Shown here: positions 1 through 10,926 of the stretch, piece by piece
Numbering within the stretch: position 1 is the stretch's first letter
How the letters are laid out: the number at the start of each line of letters is the position of its first letter
Origin: Nilaparvata lugens
Lineage: Eukaryota > Arthropoda > Insecta > Hemiptera > Delphacidae
Length of the DNA stretch: 64,000 bases
Assembly: GCF_014356525.2 (NCBI RefSeq)
Contig: NC_052506.1
Location: 20,115,916-20,179,915 of the forward strand
Direction of reading: 5' to 3'
Translations under genes and position numbers: made by a program
The notes under the pieces: model-generated
The model's input: the letters and a program-made list of their open reading frames with translations, nothing else
Told to the model about the DNA's origin: nothing
Databases searched by the model: none

Positions 1-983
1 ACGTTTAAATTAAATTTCGAAAAACTAGAAAATTGAACACAAAATAAAATGAAAATAGTGTGAAGTTTCAGCTATTTTGAATTATTTAGGAATGTATTTC
101 GTCAGAGAAAAACGTTGCCAATATTATAGAAATGAGAAAATAAAGATTATCATAAAAACAGCGAACTATGCCCCGTTTCGGGAAGCCAATTTTCTGACTT
201 CAACTGTTTAAAGTCGAGAATTTAACTAAATACCGAGCTCGGAAGCCGGTCCGAATGTAATCATTTATTGTGCCAGAGCCTTTAGAGAAAATTTAGAAAA
301 ACAGTTCCTTTCAACCATAGGAGTTATTCGACTGTCTAGAGCCTAACCTGCTCTATATTCTAGTGATGAAGTAGTGTAGTCGTTCGCGCCTTAATGATAG
401 TTCTGAACTGGCAGATCATGCTTTCAGTGTGATATGATTGCGTGATTCAAATATTCATATCGTTTGGTAATTTATAAGTATATTGTGATTCACATAGTTT
501 GGAAACGTTATAGTATAAATATTGTGTCACCTTTCACCAAAATAAACATTATTGATTTGTTTCATTCATGACAGTAGTTCTGGTTTGGCTTTTGTTAGAC
601 TTGATCCTCAACTCCGAAGTTTTTTGTGCATTAATTTTATCAACTGAACGTTTGCGTTTGTTTGACTTGTTTATCACCTCCGATAATATTTCCCACGTTT
701 TTGTGCAATAATTTTATCAATTGAACGTTTGATGTTTGTTTGACTTGTTTCTCACCTCACTAAACAACATTTTCCATTTTTTTGTTGCAATTATTTATCA
801 ATTAAACGTTTGGCTTTTGTTTGACTCCTTTTCTATCGACTAAATTCAGAACTATTTAAGTTTGATTTCTGCAATCAATCCATCACTTGGCTTTTGTTTG
901 ACTTATCGCCTAGAACATTTTCATGATGATGATGGACTTTCCTAGCGATGTGATTTGAATTGAATGTTTTTGCGGTTGTTTAG
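1..983. other. Intronic/upstream DNA of the CEPT-like gene, no exon seen
   Basis: AT-rich sequence with no convincing reading frame on either strand. It ends in a pyrimidine-poor but usable splice acceptor (TTGTTTAG at 976-983) directly before the first recognisable host exon. A set of degenerate direct repeats lies at 575-905 and is listed separately. The catalytic CDP-alcohol phosphotransferase motif of the host enzyme is not here, so earlier exons must lie to the left of the window. Confidence 0.5.
575..905. repeat. Degenerate direct repeats of about 70-90 bp
   Basis: Three to four diverged copies share the core GAACGTTTG.(0-4).TTTGTTTGACT followed by CTCACCTC-like and ATTTATCAATT-like stretches. 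The copies start near 575, 645, 725 and 805. No coding potential is visible. Their age and irregular spacing suggest an old minisatellite inside the intron. Confidence 0.5.
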
Positions 984-1115
984 CTGCCCTGGGCCAATGT
1001 TGAGCTGAAGCTAATGCCCGTATTTGTCGGTAGCCTAGTTGCCGTATACCTCTTGCAGGCCCACTTCTCAGTCATATTCACCGGAGGGGTGGGCAAGAAC
1101 GGTTCATCTGTAGCT
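984..1115 (+). CDS. CEPT1: Choline/ethanolaminephosphotransferase, internal exon
   Basis: A 132-bp phase-0 exon (44 codons) between acceptor ...TTTAG|CTG and donor GCT|GTGAGT. The product belongs to the integral-membrane enzymes that transfer phosphocholine or phosphoethanolamine from CDP-alcohols to diacylglycerol, the last step of the Kennedy pathway in ER/Golgi membranes. What shows it: a hydrophobic segment followed by VIFTGGVGKNGSSVA, a block very characteristic of metazoan CEPT1/CHPT1, which joins smoothly to the GTSVLSP start of the next exon at 3787. The dual-specificity CEPT1 type is favoured over SELENOI because of the FTGGVGKNG block, but substrate choice cannot be read from these exons. 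The 5' exons with the catalytic aspartates are outside the window. Confidence 0.88.
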
Positions 1116-3786
1116 GTGAGTTCACACATACCCTCACAAACATATCTCTATCTCTCTTCCTTATTAAAAATAAAATATCCTCTTATTATAATTATTTGAT
1201 ATAAAATATATCTTTTAATATTATATCTAAATATAAATACAGTGTATGTATTCAAGTATAAATCTCTCTCTCTCTCTTCAAAAAACTAATCTAATATCTC
1301 TCTTTCTCTCTACATAATCTATACCTTTCTTACTCTTTCGGGCTGTGGGAAAGTGGAAGGCTGTGGGTTGATTGGAAGAGGGGACTGTCACTGTCTCAAA
1401 TTAAATTTTATTATAAATACATTGGAATTTAGCCCGCAGCACTTGTAATGTAAAAATAAATTCCATTTTGTACCTTTCTCTTTCACTCTCTCGCTCCATC
1501 TATCTATCTACCTTCCTTTCTTTCTTCGTAGAATCTTCTTATGCCAATAATTGATTAATGTAAGTGTGGTAGAGTACTTTATATATTCATACAGTGTATG
1601 ACTTGCTTCTTTACCCCTGGAAATGTGTATTGTCTCAAAAATAACATTAATGCTCTCTAACTTTACACTCGTATCTCAAGTTAACTAGAATGCAATTCAA
1701 TTCACAATACAGTAATAGCTTCTTAACCTCTGAAAATCTTTAATATCTTGAAAATATACCATTAATTCTCTCTTTCTCTTACAATTATTTGTTGAATGGA
1801 AATGAATTGATTATTGTAGAAACTGGAATAAAATATTGCAATAGTTGAAGTATTTGATAGTTTTGTATTGTAATGTGACCGGGGTTTTTCGATTACCGTA
1901 CCGCTGTTGTGGATGGTCTACTATACAAAACCAAACTTCTCCAACACAACAACAACTATTCCAACCGTAACAGTAGTTGAATTAACCATAGTTGTCATCA
2001 TGGTAGGCAAAAGTGGAGTATGATCAAATCTTTACAATAACTACGAGTATGAATAATTATTTCATGAAAGTAGATGAAAATCTTTTTGTATACAGAAATT
2101 TATTCAATAGATGTATTCTCTTAGAACTGTTTCTTCATGAATTATTATTGGCATGGCTGACTTGAGTTTATCAAAACTGTAGTTATTGGTGGATTGCTTA
2201 TCTACCCTAACGTAGGTTAATTATTTTGAAAATTAAAATCATTTTATAGGTTATATATAACTGTTCATAATCAATGATTGAATTTAGCTAATCAATTTTA
2301 GAGCATTACATAATGGAAATTATTAATGCTGGAATAAAACATGAGTAGGGTGTAGGCTAATAGGCTAAAAGTAAATAAATAATTTTATGCTATTCATTGA
2401 AATATTTTTTAAAAAAGGGGTTTAAAACTAATCATAGACTACTCACTTCTCAAAAAAAAATTCATACTTAGTAGCAAGTAAACTGTAAGTAGTGTTTTGA
2501 TTTTTTCTGGTTATTGTTCGATAAAATGTTTCATTACTCGAATCTTCCTGGATTTGAAATAAGTGCATCAGCAACAAAAGATTAGCTTTTATATCTAAAC
2601 GCTTTGCATGCTGGATTATTGTTTTGTAAATTCTGAATTTGCCCACTAACTGCTTGTTGAGGGAGAATATAGTTCTTCCGGTGAGTTTCTTTGGTAATCT
2701 TTTCTGTACTACGAATAAAATTGTAAAATCTTATTTCTTAGGAAAATAATACAAGGAGACTAACAGGTATTTGCATGTTGTTTGTAGTTGTTGTTGGTTG
2801 CTTCTGAATCTTTCTTTGTTTTTTGTGACTTTGCATTGATCTCTACTAATATTGAAATTGTATATATTGAATTCAGTGTTTAAGTTCAGTCCTTATTCGT
2901 TCTCAAATTGCATTCATATCCACTAATATTTCATTTGTATCAATTTAATTCAATGTGTTTTCATATTCTTTACTTCATCTCATGTCAAAGGTTGTAATAT
3001 TAAAAAATATTTCTAAAACCCTTTAATACTGCTGAAAAAATGAAATAATCTATTGTTGAGCAGCTGAAAATATCACAATTGGATTTATTTCAGTACCACT
3101 GTAGTGATAATGCAGTTCATCGCTTCATCATTTTTATTGTGAATGTTTCTGTACTATTAGTTCAGTTGGTATAGATTCTACTCATACAAACATTCCTGTT
3201 TCTCAGATCTTCGAGTTTGTTATTATTCATAATATTAATTGTGTAATCAAACATCAATAATGCATCTTAATACTTAGATAAAAACTACACTTATTCATTT
3301 CGCTCCATAAGACTAAACAAGACACTAAAATTAATATTTTATTTCAAGGAATATAGGAAATTGGCAAAAGCAATCAAGATGTAAAACTAATAACTATTTG
3401 CTGCTATTGTCATAACACTTGAAGTAATATATATTATTTTTTTCGTTTTTCTCGGTTATTCATTCATCTGTAGATTCCGTGTGATTAGGAATTAATTAGT
3501 TTAAAATAAATTGAGTTGTGATAATTTCAAGAATTAAATGACTAATTTTCGTTTTTTCTTATTTTCTTTTTTATCTATCTTTACAATGAGAATTCAAATA
3601 AATTTCTTATGCAGACAAGTTGAAGCCTAGCATGACTATTGTTCACAGTGTACATCAATGTAATTCATAATTCACAAAAAAATAAATCAGAATAGAGGAT
3701 CATTCACTGTCACAGTACTTGTAGAATTATTAATTAAGCTGATTCGTTTCTAGAAATTTGGTTCATCCTTTCTTTTTGTTGATCAG
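1116..3786. other. Intron of the CEPT-like gene
   Basis: A 2.67-kb intron running from donor GTGAGT (1116) to acceptor TTGATCAG (3779-3786). It contains CT-rich simple sequence at about 1260-1320 and 1480-1530, and otherwise AT-rich unique-looking DNA. Short reading frames occur on both strands but none resembles a protein family. No RNA gene was recognised. Confidence 0.6.
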
Positions 3787-3945
3787 GGAACGAGTGTACT
3801 GTCACCAGTGATCCCTCTCACTCTCGCCGTGTTACCTGCTTGTATAATATTCATGAAGAGCGAACAAAACGTTTATGAAAATAATCCGGCTGTTTATATA
3901 ATGGCTTTTGGACTGGTAGCTGCTAAAGTAACAAACAGACTTGTG
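3787..3945 (+). CDS. CEPT1: Choline/ethanolaminephosphotransferase, internal exon
   Basis: A 159-bp phase-0 exon (53 codons) between acceptor GATCAG|GGA and donor GTG|GTAAGT. It begins GTSVLSP, the classic continuation of the CEPT1/CHPT1 family after the exon at 984-1115, and ends with a hydrophobic segment and the AKVTNRLV block that in family members precedes a conserved VAHMTKSE-type stretch. That next block is not found before the terminal exon at 30458. The intron beginning here is the one invaded by the Polinton element at 4599-27015. Confidence 0.88.
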
Positions 3946-4592
3946 GTAAGTTGATAATTAACTATTTCCAATCTGTTTTAACTGTTATTGATAAATTTAA
4001 CTGATAATCTCGAATCTTTAACTGATTCTGATACTTGATGCTGGTTTCCTTGGAATTCATTGCGACTGTATTTGGGCAAAGAAGAGTTCAATTTTATTCG
4101 GCTAATCTGAGAATGATTGGAGCACTCAATTTTATAATGGGAGTTGTTTTTTAACTTGTTTGTTTGAATTCTGCATTTATGTATCCCCTCTACACACAGA
4201 TGGATAGTCTAGTAAGGGGATTCCAAAATATGTTGTATATTGTATTTCATATTCGTGTATTATGTTTTTTGGAAATAAACTGAAATAACCCTATCTACAT
4301 GAAAAATGAAAATATTGTTCATGCTCAAAATACCTGATAATATTTTGGTAAATTCTACTAAATTGTGTATAAACTTGTTTGGTCTTCTGATTATAACAAA
4401 TTGTATATATCAAAAAAAAAAAAAATAATAATGTGAACTGCAATAATAATAATAATATTTTAGACGTTTAATTATACCATCCTTTTAAATTTAAGCAAAT
4501 TTGTTTTCAAGAATAATAAATTGGGCCGTTATATTGGGTCAATTTACCTACGGTGTGCGCCATAAAAAAATTAGCGGTCTATTTGCAGATTC
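3946..4592. other. Intron sequence left of the Polinton insertion
   Basis: AT-rich intron with an A13 run near 4413-4425 and an (AAT)n-like stretch near 4443-4460. No coding or RNA feature was seen. It ends at the target duplication of the large element. Confidence 0.5.
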
Positions 4593-4598
4593 TATTAT
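4593..4598. repeat. 6-bp target site duplication (left copy)
   Basis: TATTAT immediately precedes the left terminal base of the Polinton at 4599. The identical hexamer at 27016-27021 follows its last base. Six base pairs is the duplication length known for Maverick/Polinton integrases. Confidence 0.93.
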
Positions 4599-4852
4599 AG
4601 TAGAGGGATTTCAAGATTTCAAGGAAGCTTTTTTGCTCCAAAACCCCCTCCCCCCTCTCCCCCCTCGTCCATCCCGCCTCCTCTTCCCCCCGCCTGTAGG
4701 GTGGGGGGTGTTCTAAAAATAGATTTCCCCTTCCCCTTGCCCAGTGGAGGTGAGGGGGTTGAAAAGAGAGAGATATATCTTTCTCTCTCTCTCTTTCTCT
4801 CTCCCCTTCCCCTTGCCCAGTGGTGGTGAGGGGGATGAAAAGAGAGAGATAT
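4599..4852 (+). repeat. Left TIR, outer part
   Basis: This matches, in inverse orientation, the outer end of the right TIR (26332-27015), with small indels in C-rich and GA-rich tracts. It contains a C-rich block (4645-4710) and then repeats of an approximately 80-bp unit (GATTTCCCCTTCCCC, then TGAGGGGG, then AAGAGAGAGATAT, then a CT run). It is cut off by the LINE insertion after AGAGAGAGATAT. Confidence 0.9.
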
Positions 4853-4853
4853 T

Positions 4854-6065
4854 TCATCAAATTTTGTTGCATTGCCTGGATATAATCTTTTCCGGAATGA
4901 TAGATTAAATAAAGCTTGTGGGGGTGTAGCAATTTATGTGAAAGAAGGTATCAAAACAAAAGTTTTAATCACATCTAAACAAGAGTATTGTTCCAGACCA
5001 GAGTTTATGCTACTTGAATTATCCTTATCTAGTACTGATAAATTACTCGTTGGTATCTGTTATCGCCCACCAAAAATAGGTCATTTCACAGATTTCGAAA
5101 GTGCCTTGCTTTCTCTTATGCCTTGTTATAACCGTATACTAGTTATGGGGGATATGAACACCGACTTGAACATGACAAATCGTAACTTTGACTACTTTCA
5201 ACTGACTACAATTTTCCAATGCCTAAACATGACTATTTTACCTCTTGATCCAACTCATCATACTAATGAATCAGACACACTCATTGACCTTCTCATTGTT
5301 AGTGATCACAATGAGGTTGTTCAAGCAGGCCAAATCTCAGTCCCAGCTATTTCTAGACATGATTTGATCTACTGTGTACTTTCCCATAAGATACCCAAGC
5401 CAGAACAGAAAATTATCACTTATAGAGACTTCAAAAACTTTGATGAAGCCGCCTTCCTGACTGATGTGGCTCAGACTCCATGGCATCAAATTGAAGCATT
5501 ACCCTCAGTTGATGACATGGTCAAGACTTTCGAGAATTGGACTTTGACTTTGTATGACAAACATGCACCTTATGTGACAAGGAGGATTAATAGAAAACGA
5601 CGAGTACCGTGGATGACTGAAGACATACTTAAGATGATGGGACGTAGAGACAAAGCACATAGAAAATTTAAAAAGACATTTGACTTGGACAGTTTGATAG
5701 AGTATAGGAGCCTTAGAAATAGGGTTAAACAGGAATTACGGAACTCAAAGATTAGGTACTTGAATTCGTTTATGACAAACAATAGACAAGACTCTAAATC
5801 ACTTTGGCAGGGAATAAAAGAATTCGGGCTTGGCAAAGAGAAATCGAATCCACAAATTGACTTACCATTGAATAATATAAATGACCATTTCGTTTCACAC
5901 TCTAACCAACGCGACGAAGTTGTCATTGCTAATCACATTGATGATCTTGAAGAGCAGGTTACAAACTTAGATTTACCAATCACTGATCAATTTCATTTCC
6001 ATCCAATCTCAGAAGAAGACACTTTCAGAGCAATTCAACGTATTCATAGTAATGCTATGGTGTAG
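4854..6065 (+). pseudogene. LINE endonuclease domain, N-terminally truncated
   Basis: An open frame of about 400 codons with no proper start. It opens on the PGYNLFRNDR block of the AP-like endonuclease and lacks roughly the first 60-100 residues of the domain. GGVAIYVK, VGICYRPP, MGDMNTDLN, DTLIDLLIVSD and SRHDLI follow in the expected order, then a basic linker before the RT. The frame ends at a stop at 6063-6065, and the RT continues in another frame. This is a dead 5'-truncated copy. Confidence 0.85.
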
Positions 6066-6094
6066 ACAAAATTCCTATTAAATTTATCAAGAAG

Positions 6095-7111
6095 ATGTTA
6101 TTTGCTGTTTTACCAACCATTACATACATTTTCAACAAGTCACTTGAAGAAGGCATTTTCCCTGAAAACTGGAAGTTTGCTCTGGTTCGCCCTCTAAATA
6201 AAGTTCCATCACCCAATAAAGTTGAGGATTTTAGACCAATCAGTATTTTACCTGCATTGTCCAAAGTGCTAGAAAGACTCATTCATGCTCAAGTTGTAAA
6301 ATTTCTAGACAACAATAGTAAGCTTCATAACTTTCAATCAGGCTTTAGAAAATTCCATTCAACTGAGACAGCTCTGCTTCGTGTCACTGATGATATAAGG
6401 TTAGCTATGGACCAAAGAAAATGCACCATCCTCACCCTATTTGATTTTTCTAAAGCATTCGATACTGTTGATCATACAGTCCTTCTGAATAAGTTGGCTA
6501 TTCTTGGTTTCAGTCACAACTCGTTAGTTTGGTTTAAATCCTATCTATTAGGTAGGAAACAATGTGTATCTGTCGGTGACAAAAAGTCAACTTGGAAAAA
6601 CGTTATGCATGGAGTACCACAAGGTTCAATTTTAGGCCCTCTCCTCTTCACTTTGTATGCTAATGACCTTTCTTCCATTATCAAATTCTCCAGTTTCCAT
6701 ACTTATGCAGACGACCTTCAAATCTATTTAAGCTGTCCCATAACAAAAATTAATGAAACAGTTGGAATAATGAATCAGGATATCAATTCGATAGTGGAAT
6801 GGACAAAGAAAAATGGCCTTAAGCTTAATCCCATCAAAACACAACCCATTATAATTGGATATTCTCGTCTTATAAACAATATTGACCTTGAATCGATTCA
6901 CAAAATTAGTGTAGACGGTAATGACATTCCTTACTGTAGCTCAGTTAAAAATTTAGGCATTATTATGAATAATACTCTTGACTGGTCAGAACAAGTGAAC
7001 AAAACTTGTAAAAAGGTATTCTCAGCCATGCATGCATTGAAGAAAATGCACGATATCCTCCCTAGAAACATTAAATTATTATTGGTTCAATCTCTCATCT
7101 TCCCACATTAA
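6095..7111 (+). pseudogene. LINE reverse transcriptase domain
   Basis: 338 codons continuing the LINE polyprotein after a frameshift near 6060-6095. RT landmarks in order: LIHAQVVKFLDNN, FHSTETALLRVTDD, DFSKAFDTVDH, GVPQGSILGPLLF, the catalytic YADD, and GLKLNPIKT. A premature stop at 7109-7111 cuts it before the C-terminal region, whose remains continue to 7577 in another frame. Confidence 0.88.
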
Positions 7112-7304
7112 TGTATTGTAATTCTGTTCTTAACGATATGCAAGTCACTTTGAATGATAAACTACAGCGTTGCCAAAATTATTGTCTACGTTTCGTCTAC
7201 TCTCTCCAACGCCATGATCATATCACCCCAGCCCACATTGCTAGTTCACATTAAAGCTTCCCGATCAGAGGCTTTTTCGAATAGTCAAGCTTGTTAGAGA
7301 TATC

Positions 7305-7577
7305 TTGATATACGGTAATCCGAACTATTTTAAAGATGATTTCAAATTTGTCTCTGAAGGTAGGAGGATAGATGCTTCACATACTAGAACCGGAGAAAGT
7401 ACTTTAAGGATACCCAATCATCGAACTACTATTTTCACAAAATCCTTCTTAGTCAGTGCCTGTCGTGCATGGAATGCACTTCCTGTTTCTATCAGGTCCA
7501 TCGAGAGCCGAGCGAGCTTCATCCTAACTTTAAAAAAACATCTTTTGGAACAAATGACTGAAACTGTCCGGCCCTAG
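7305..7577 (+). pseudogene. LINE C-terminal remnant
   Basis: The frame carries the typical distal block of CR1/L2-like polyproteins (LRIPNHRTTIFTKSFLVSA, then ACRAWNALPVSIR and a helical LKKHLLEQ end). Between 7112 and 7304 the same region is degraded by stops. It closes the LINE coding region about 640 bp before the AATC tail. Confidence 0.78.
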
Positions 7578-7650
7578 AACGATCACATGACATCCATCCC
7601 CCACCCATCCCACAAATACAAACCTTTAAACCATGTTATAGAACGAATTG

Positions 7651-7681
<31 letters not shown>

Positions 7682-8217
7682 AACTCATGTTATTTCAATT
7701 ATCCACTGCATAATGCTGTATATTACTGAAAGTTGATAACCCTGATCTACTTTCAGCCTACTTCATTTTATTAATCAATTATTTGATCTTATCTACCTAT
7801 ATAATTATTTTACTCTATCAATTTTCTGTTTTTTTCTCTTTAATATTCATATTGATTAAAACTTTTACAATATTAATAAATAAATCCTTAGTTTAAATAA
7901 CGAAATTAACGTTTTGGTAGAGAGTTAGTGGGGAGGATATTTTTAATATTCTTTCCGAAGAATGGACATTGATATGTCCAAAGCTCCGCCAATTTATGTA
8001 GATGCATAACAATATGATTATTATCTATAGTTATTATATTACAAACTGCTTTTTCATATCATATACAGTTCAATAATTATTTTCTTAGTCTATATTATGT
8101 AAATTCATCTATAATTTTGCTGTATTGTAAGCTATTGTATATAAGTGTATAAGCCAGTATATATTGTAATCTACATAAATAAAGTACTCAATCAATCAAT
8201 CAATCAATCAATCAATC
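7578..8217. other. LINE 3' untranslated region and tail
   Basis: Non-coding, AT-rich, with an (AT)n run at about 7649-7675 and the terminal AATC repeats at 8190-8217. Nothing else was recognised. Confidence 0.6.
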
Positions 8218-8856
8218 TAAAAATGGATTTCCCCTTCCCCTTGTCCAGTGGAGGTGAGGGGGTTGAAAAGAGAGAGATATATCTTTCTCTCTCTCTTTCT
8301 AAAAATAGATTTCCCCTTCCCCTTGTCCAGTGGTGGTGAGGGGGTTGAAAAGAGATATCTCTCTCTCTCTTCCTTCCCCTTGCCCAGGTGAGGGAAAAAA
8401 AATTTCCCTTTTAGGAGGAAAAATACCCTCTCTATACTGACAGATTAAAGTGAATCCATATTTCTACATTTAATGCTATACTGACAGATTGAAGTGAATG
8501 CTGGATGAGGGAAAAAAATCTCTTTGAGAGGGAAAAATTCCCTTGGTGACAGATTAAAGTGAATCCATATTTCTACATCTAATGCTATACTGACAAATTA
8601 AAGTGAATGCTAGATGAGGGAAAAAAATCTCTTTGAGAGGGAAAAATTCCCTTGGTGACAGATTAAAGTGAATCCATATTTCTACATCTAATGCTATACT
8701 GACAGATTGAAGTGAATGCTGGATGAGGGAAAAAAAATCTCTTTGAGAGGGAAAAATTCTCTACTGTCAAATTAAAGTGAATCCATATTTCTACATCTAA
8801 TGCTATACTGACAGATTGAAGTGAATTGAGAAATTCTCTCTCTCTCTCTCTCACAT
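8218..8856 (+). repeat. Left TIR, inner part
   Basis: This continues the left TIR after the LINE. It holds two more CCCC/GGTGAGGGGG units, then an array of an approximately 110-bp unit containing CAGATTAAAGTGAA, ATCCATATTTCTACAT, CTATACTGACAGATTGAAG and GATGAGGGAAAAAAATCTC. The left side has three full copies and one partial copy (from about 8437, 8548, 8656 and 8765), against about two on the right side. Similarity to the right TIR stops after the CT run and CACATCT at about 8856. Confidence 0.88.
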
Positions 8857-9888
8857 CTTACGAGGGCTCATGATGTTTAATGGCAAACTCAAGAGAGAGA
8901 GAGAGAGGAGGATACGCCCCCCTCGCTTCTCACAACCAGCAGACGGCTCTAGCCAGATGCTACATCTGCTTTCTCCTTCTTTTACTCGCTCCATCTCTTA
9001 CCCTCACCCTTCTAAATTCCTTTTTTGCTATTCTCTATTACAAAAGGGGAGTGAAGCAGACAAGCGTTAACTAACTTCCATTTTGATCGAGCGTTCCTAT
9101 ACTGTACTAGTGAAATGCTTCTCTCTGGCCCAGCATTACGAAAGGCGAGTAAAGGAAGAATACAGACAAGCACTAACTAACTTCCATTTTGATCGAGCGT
9201 TCCTATACTGTCAGATTAAAGTGAAACGCTTCTCTCTGTCCAGCGTTACGAAAGGCTAGAGAATTCAAACCGCAGGCGCGTGCGCTTGCTCGTGACCGTG
9301 TCCCTCGTCTAGACACGTGCGCTCTGCAAGGTTCCCCTAGAATAACTCCTGCATCGAAAACCGTTACATTCCGTTACATGAAAAAATGTCTAAATCGATT
9401 TATCATCTGTGACATGTGTTTACCCGTTAAAGTTCATTATAGTTCACTCTCTCTCATAATATGTCATCCTTTTACAAGATTTATGTGCAAAAACCGATAT
9501 ATCATAGTCAAAAATGTCTAGACTGAAATTTGAAGCAGCAGGTGTTTAAGTTCATTATAGTTCACTCTCTCTCACGCAAGTGTTTACAAGATTTATGCAA
9601 TCAATCATAGTCAAAAATGTCTAGACTGAAATTTGAAGCAGCAGGTGTTTAAATACTTCACTCTCTCTCATAATATGTCATCCTTTTACAAGATTTATGG
9701 AAAAACCGATATAGTCAAAAATGTCTAGACTGAAATTTGAAGCAGCACATGTTTAAATACTTCACTCTCATAATATGTCATCCTTTTACAAGATTTATGC
9801 AATCAATCATAGTCAAAAATGTCTAGACTGAAATTTGAAGCAGCATGTGTTAAAGTTCACTCTCTCTCACGCAAGTGTTTACAAGATT
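8857..9888. other. Polinton left subterminal non-coding region with direct repeats
   Basis: About 1 kb without a credible gene. Two copies of a roughly 106-bp unit start near 9056 and 9162 (ACTAACTTCCATTTTGATCG, then GCGTTCCTATACTGT). The TIR motif CAGATTAAAGTGAA recurs once more near 9200. Four copies of AGTCAAAAATGTCTAGACTG spaced about 100 bp apart follow between 9500 and 9850, each with TTTGAAGCAGCA and CACTCTC tracts. Such iterated motifs next to the TIR could bind a replication or packaging protein, but that is inference. Confidence 0.6.
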
Positions 9889-10293
9889 TTATGTTTTCGG
9901 CCCCAATATAAAGTCTTTATATTGGGCTAGATCCATTTTTTCTGTAATAATTTGGACTATCTGATTTTCTGTAAGGTTGTGTTCTTTGGCTTCAATCCAG
10001 TTCATATGAAAACTAACCCGGGCATAGTTGGATACAATGTCCAGGGCCACTCTGTGTATGAATAGATTTAGATAATCTATGAATGGAGCCGAACATTGCA
10101 GTATCATGACAGTACCCTCTTCCGAATTTTTAATTGCCTCAGCTATTTCATCACGAACGCTTTTCACAGCGACTCCCATCTCGTTTTTCTTAATAAAATC
10201 TCCTATATCATTTTTAGTTGCGTACTTTTCTGCAATTTGATTAATTAGAATAGCAATAGCATCTTTTGTAATGAATTGTTCAATACCCTCCAT
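9889..10293 (-). CDS. Polinton hypothetical protein, 134 aa
   Basis: No family was recognised. The start is the ATG at 10293. The first half is helical and charged (MEGIEQFITKDAI, then AEKYATKNDIGDFIKKNEMG), resembling the repeated short helical segments of the gene just upstream (10329-10919). The second half is more globular, with one aromatic-rich stretch (APFIDYLNLFIHRVALD). It is the last gene of the minus-strand block, so the C-terminal side faces the left TIR. It may be the distal part of a longer fibre-like or coiled-coil protein that was split, since the two frames abut with only 35 bp between them. Confidence 0.5.
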   Translation of the reverse strand: MEGIEQFITKDAIAILINQIAEKYATKNDIGDFIKKNEMGVAVKSVRDEIAEAIKNSEEGTVMILQCSAPFIDYLNLFIHRVALDIVSNYARVSFHMNWIEAKEHNLTENQIVQIITEKMDLAQYKDFILGPKT

Positions 10294-10328
10294 AATATTA
10301 GCTTTATTGCACTCGCCATTTCAGATAA

Positions 10329-10919
10329 TCATTTTTCAAACTCTTCCTTTGTTAATGGAGAACTAGTCAATTTCTGCAAAGCAGATTCTAAATATTGCTT
10401 ATCAATTGACGATGGATGTGTTTCATTTACTTTAGTAAAAATTTCTGTACTAAGCTGTTTTAATTTAGTATTGAGATAGTTTCTGTCCAACACCTCCAAA
10501 TTCTTAATTTTATCCGATATGGCTTTTAATTTCTCATCTAAATAAGCTTTATCAACTTTATCGTTGTTAATACTGAGCAACTGAGATGAAAAGCTGTCTG
10601 TTAAAGTTTTCACTTCTCCTAGAGCAGATTCTAAAGTTAGAGTTCTCTCTGCAATAGCTTTATCGATATTAGCACTGAAATTTTGTAATGAACTTAGAAT
10701 ATGTTCTCTTTCAATTATGCTCACTCCAATATTCTTTGTATTTTCCGAAACGAGTTTGGTTATTTGCGAATCTAAATAAAATTTCACAGCTTCACTGATT
10801 CCTTGTTGATTTATCGATTCGATTATTTTCTGTGTTATCGAGTCAATATCACATGTAAGATTAGCAACAGCACCGCTAGCACTAGCCGTATCAATTCGAC
10901 CGAATCGATGTAGAGTCAT
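10329..10919 (-). CDS. Polinton coiled-coil protein, candidate fibre-like protein
   Basis: The start is placed at the ATG at 10919 (MTLHRFGRIDTASASG), 7 bp beyond the stop of the upstream gene, because the longer frame has no ATG. The 196-residue product is almost entirely predicted helix with regularly spaced short segments (TLTLESALGEV, KAYLDEKLKAI, RNYLNTKLKQL, KQYLESALQKL). These look like a repeated module of about 30-40 residues with a Y-L-x-x-x-L core. Long repeated coiled coils next to capsid-packaging genes suggest a virion fibre or tail-like role, but no homology is claimed. No transmembrane segment or signal peptide is visible. Confidence 0.55.
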   Translation of the reverse strand: MTLHRFGRIDTASASGAVANLTCDIDSITQKIIESINQQGISEAVKFYLDSQITKLVSENTKNIGVSIIEREHILSSLQNFSANIDKAIAERTLTLESALGEVKTLTDSFSSQLLSINNDKVDKAYLDEKLKAISDKIKNLEVLDRNYLNTKLKQLSTEIFTKVNETHPSSIDKQYLESALQKLTSSPLTKEEFEK

Positions 10920-10926
10920 CGTAACA

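Larger units (their letters stand above)
4853..8217 (+). mobile_element. CR1/L2-like non-LTR retrotransposon, 5'-truncated, inserted in the Polinton TIR
   Basis: A 3,365-bp insertion. It starts inside the apurinic-like endonuclease domain, carries reverse transcriptase in broken frames, and ends in a short tandem tail of AATC units (8190-8217). TIR sequence resumes at 8218 with TAAAAATGGATTTCC. Compared with the intact right TIR, roughly 17 bp of target (a CT-rich stretch) is missing at the junction and no clear target duplication is visible, which suggests insertion with a small target deletion or later trimming. The RT motifs (HSTETALLRVTDD, DFSKAFDTVDH, GVPQGSILGPLLF, YADD) are typical of the CR1/L2 group. 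Confidence 0.88.

Noticed and set aside
5570..6282. Minus-strand frames opposite the LINE
   Set aside because: Antisense shadows of the endonuclease and reverse transcriptase reading frames.
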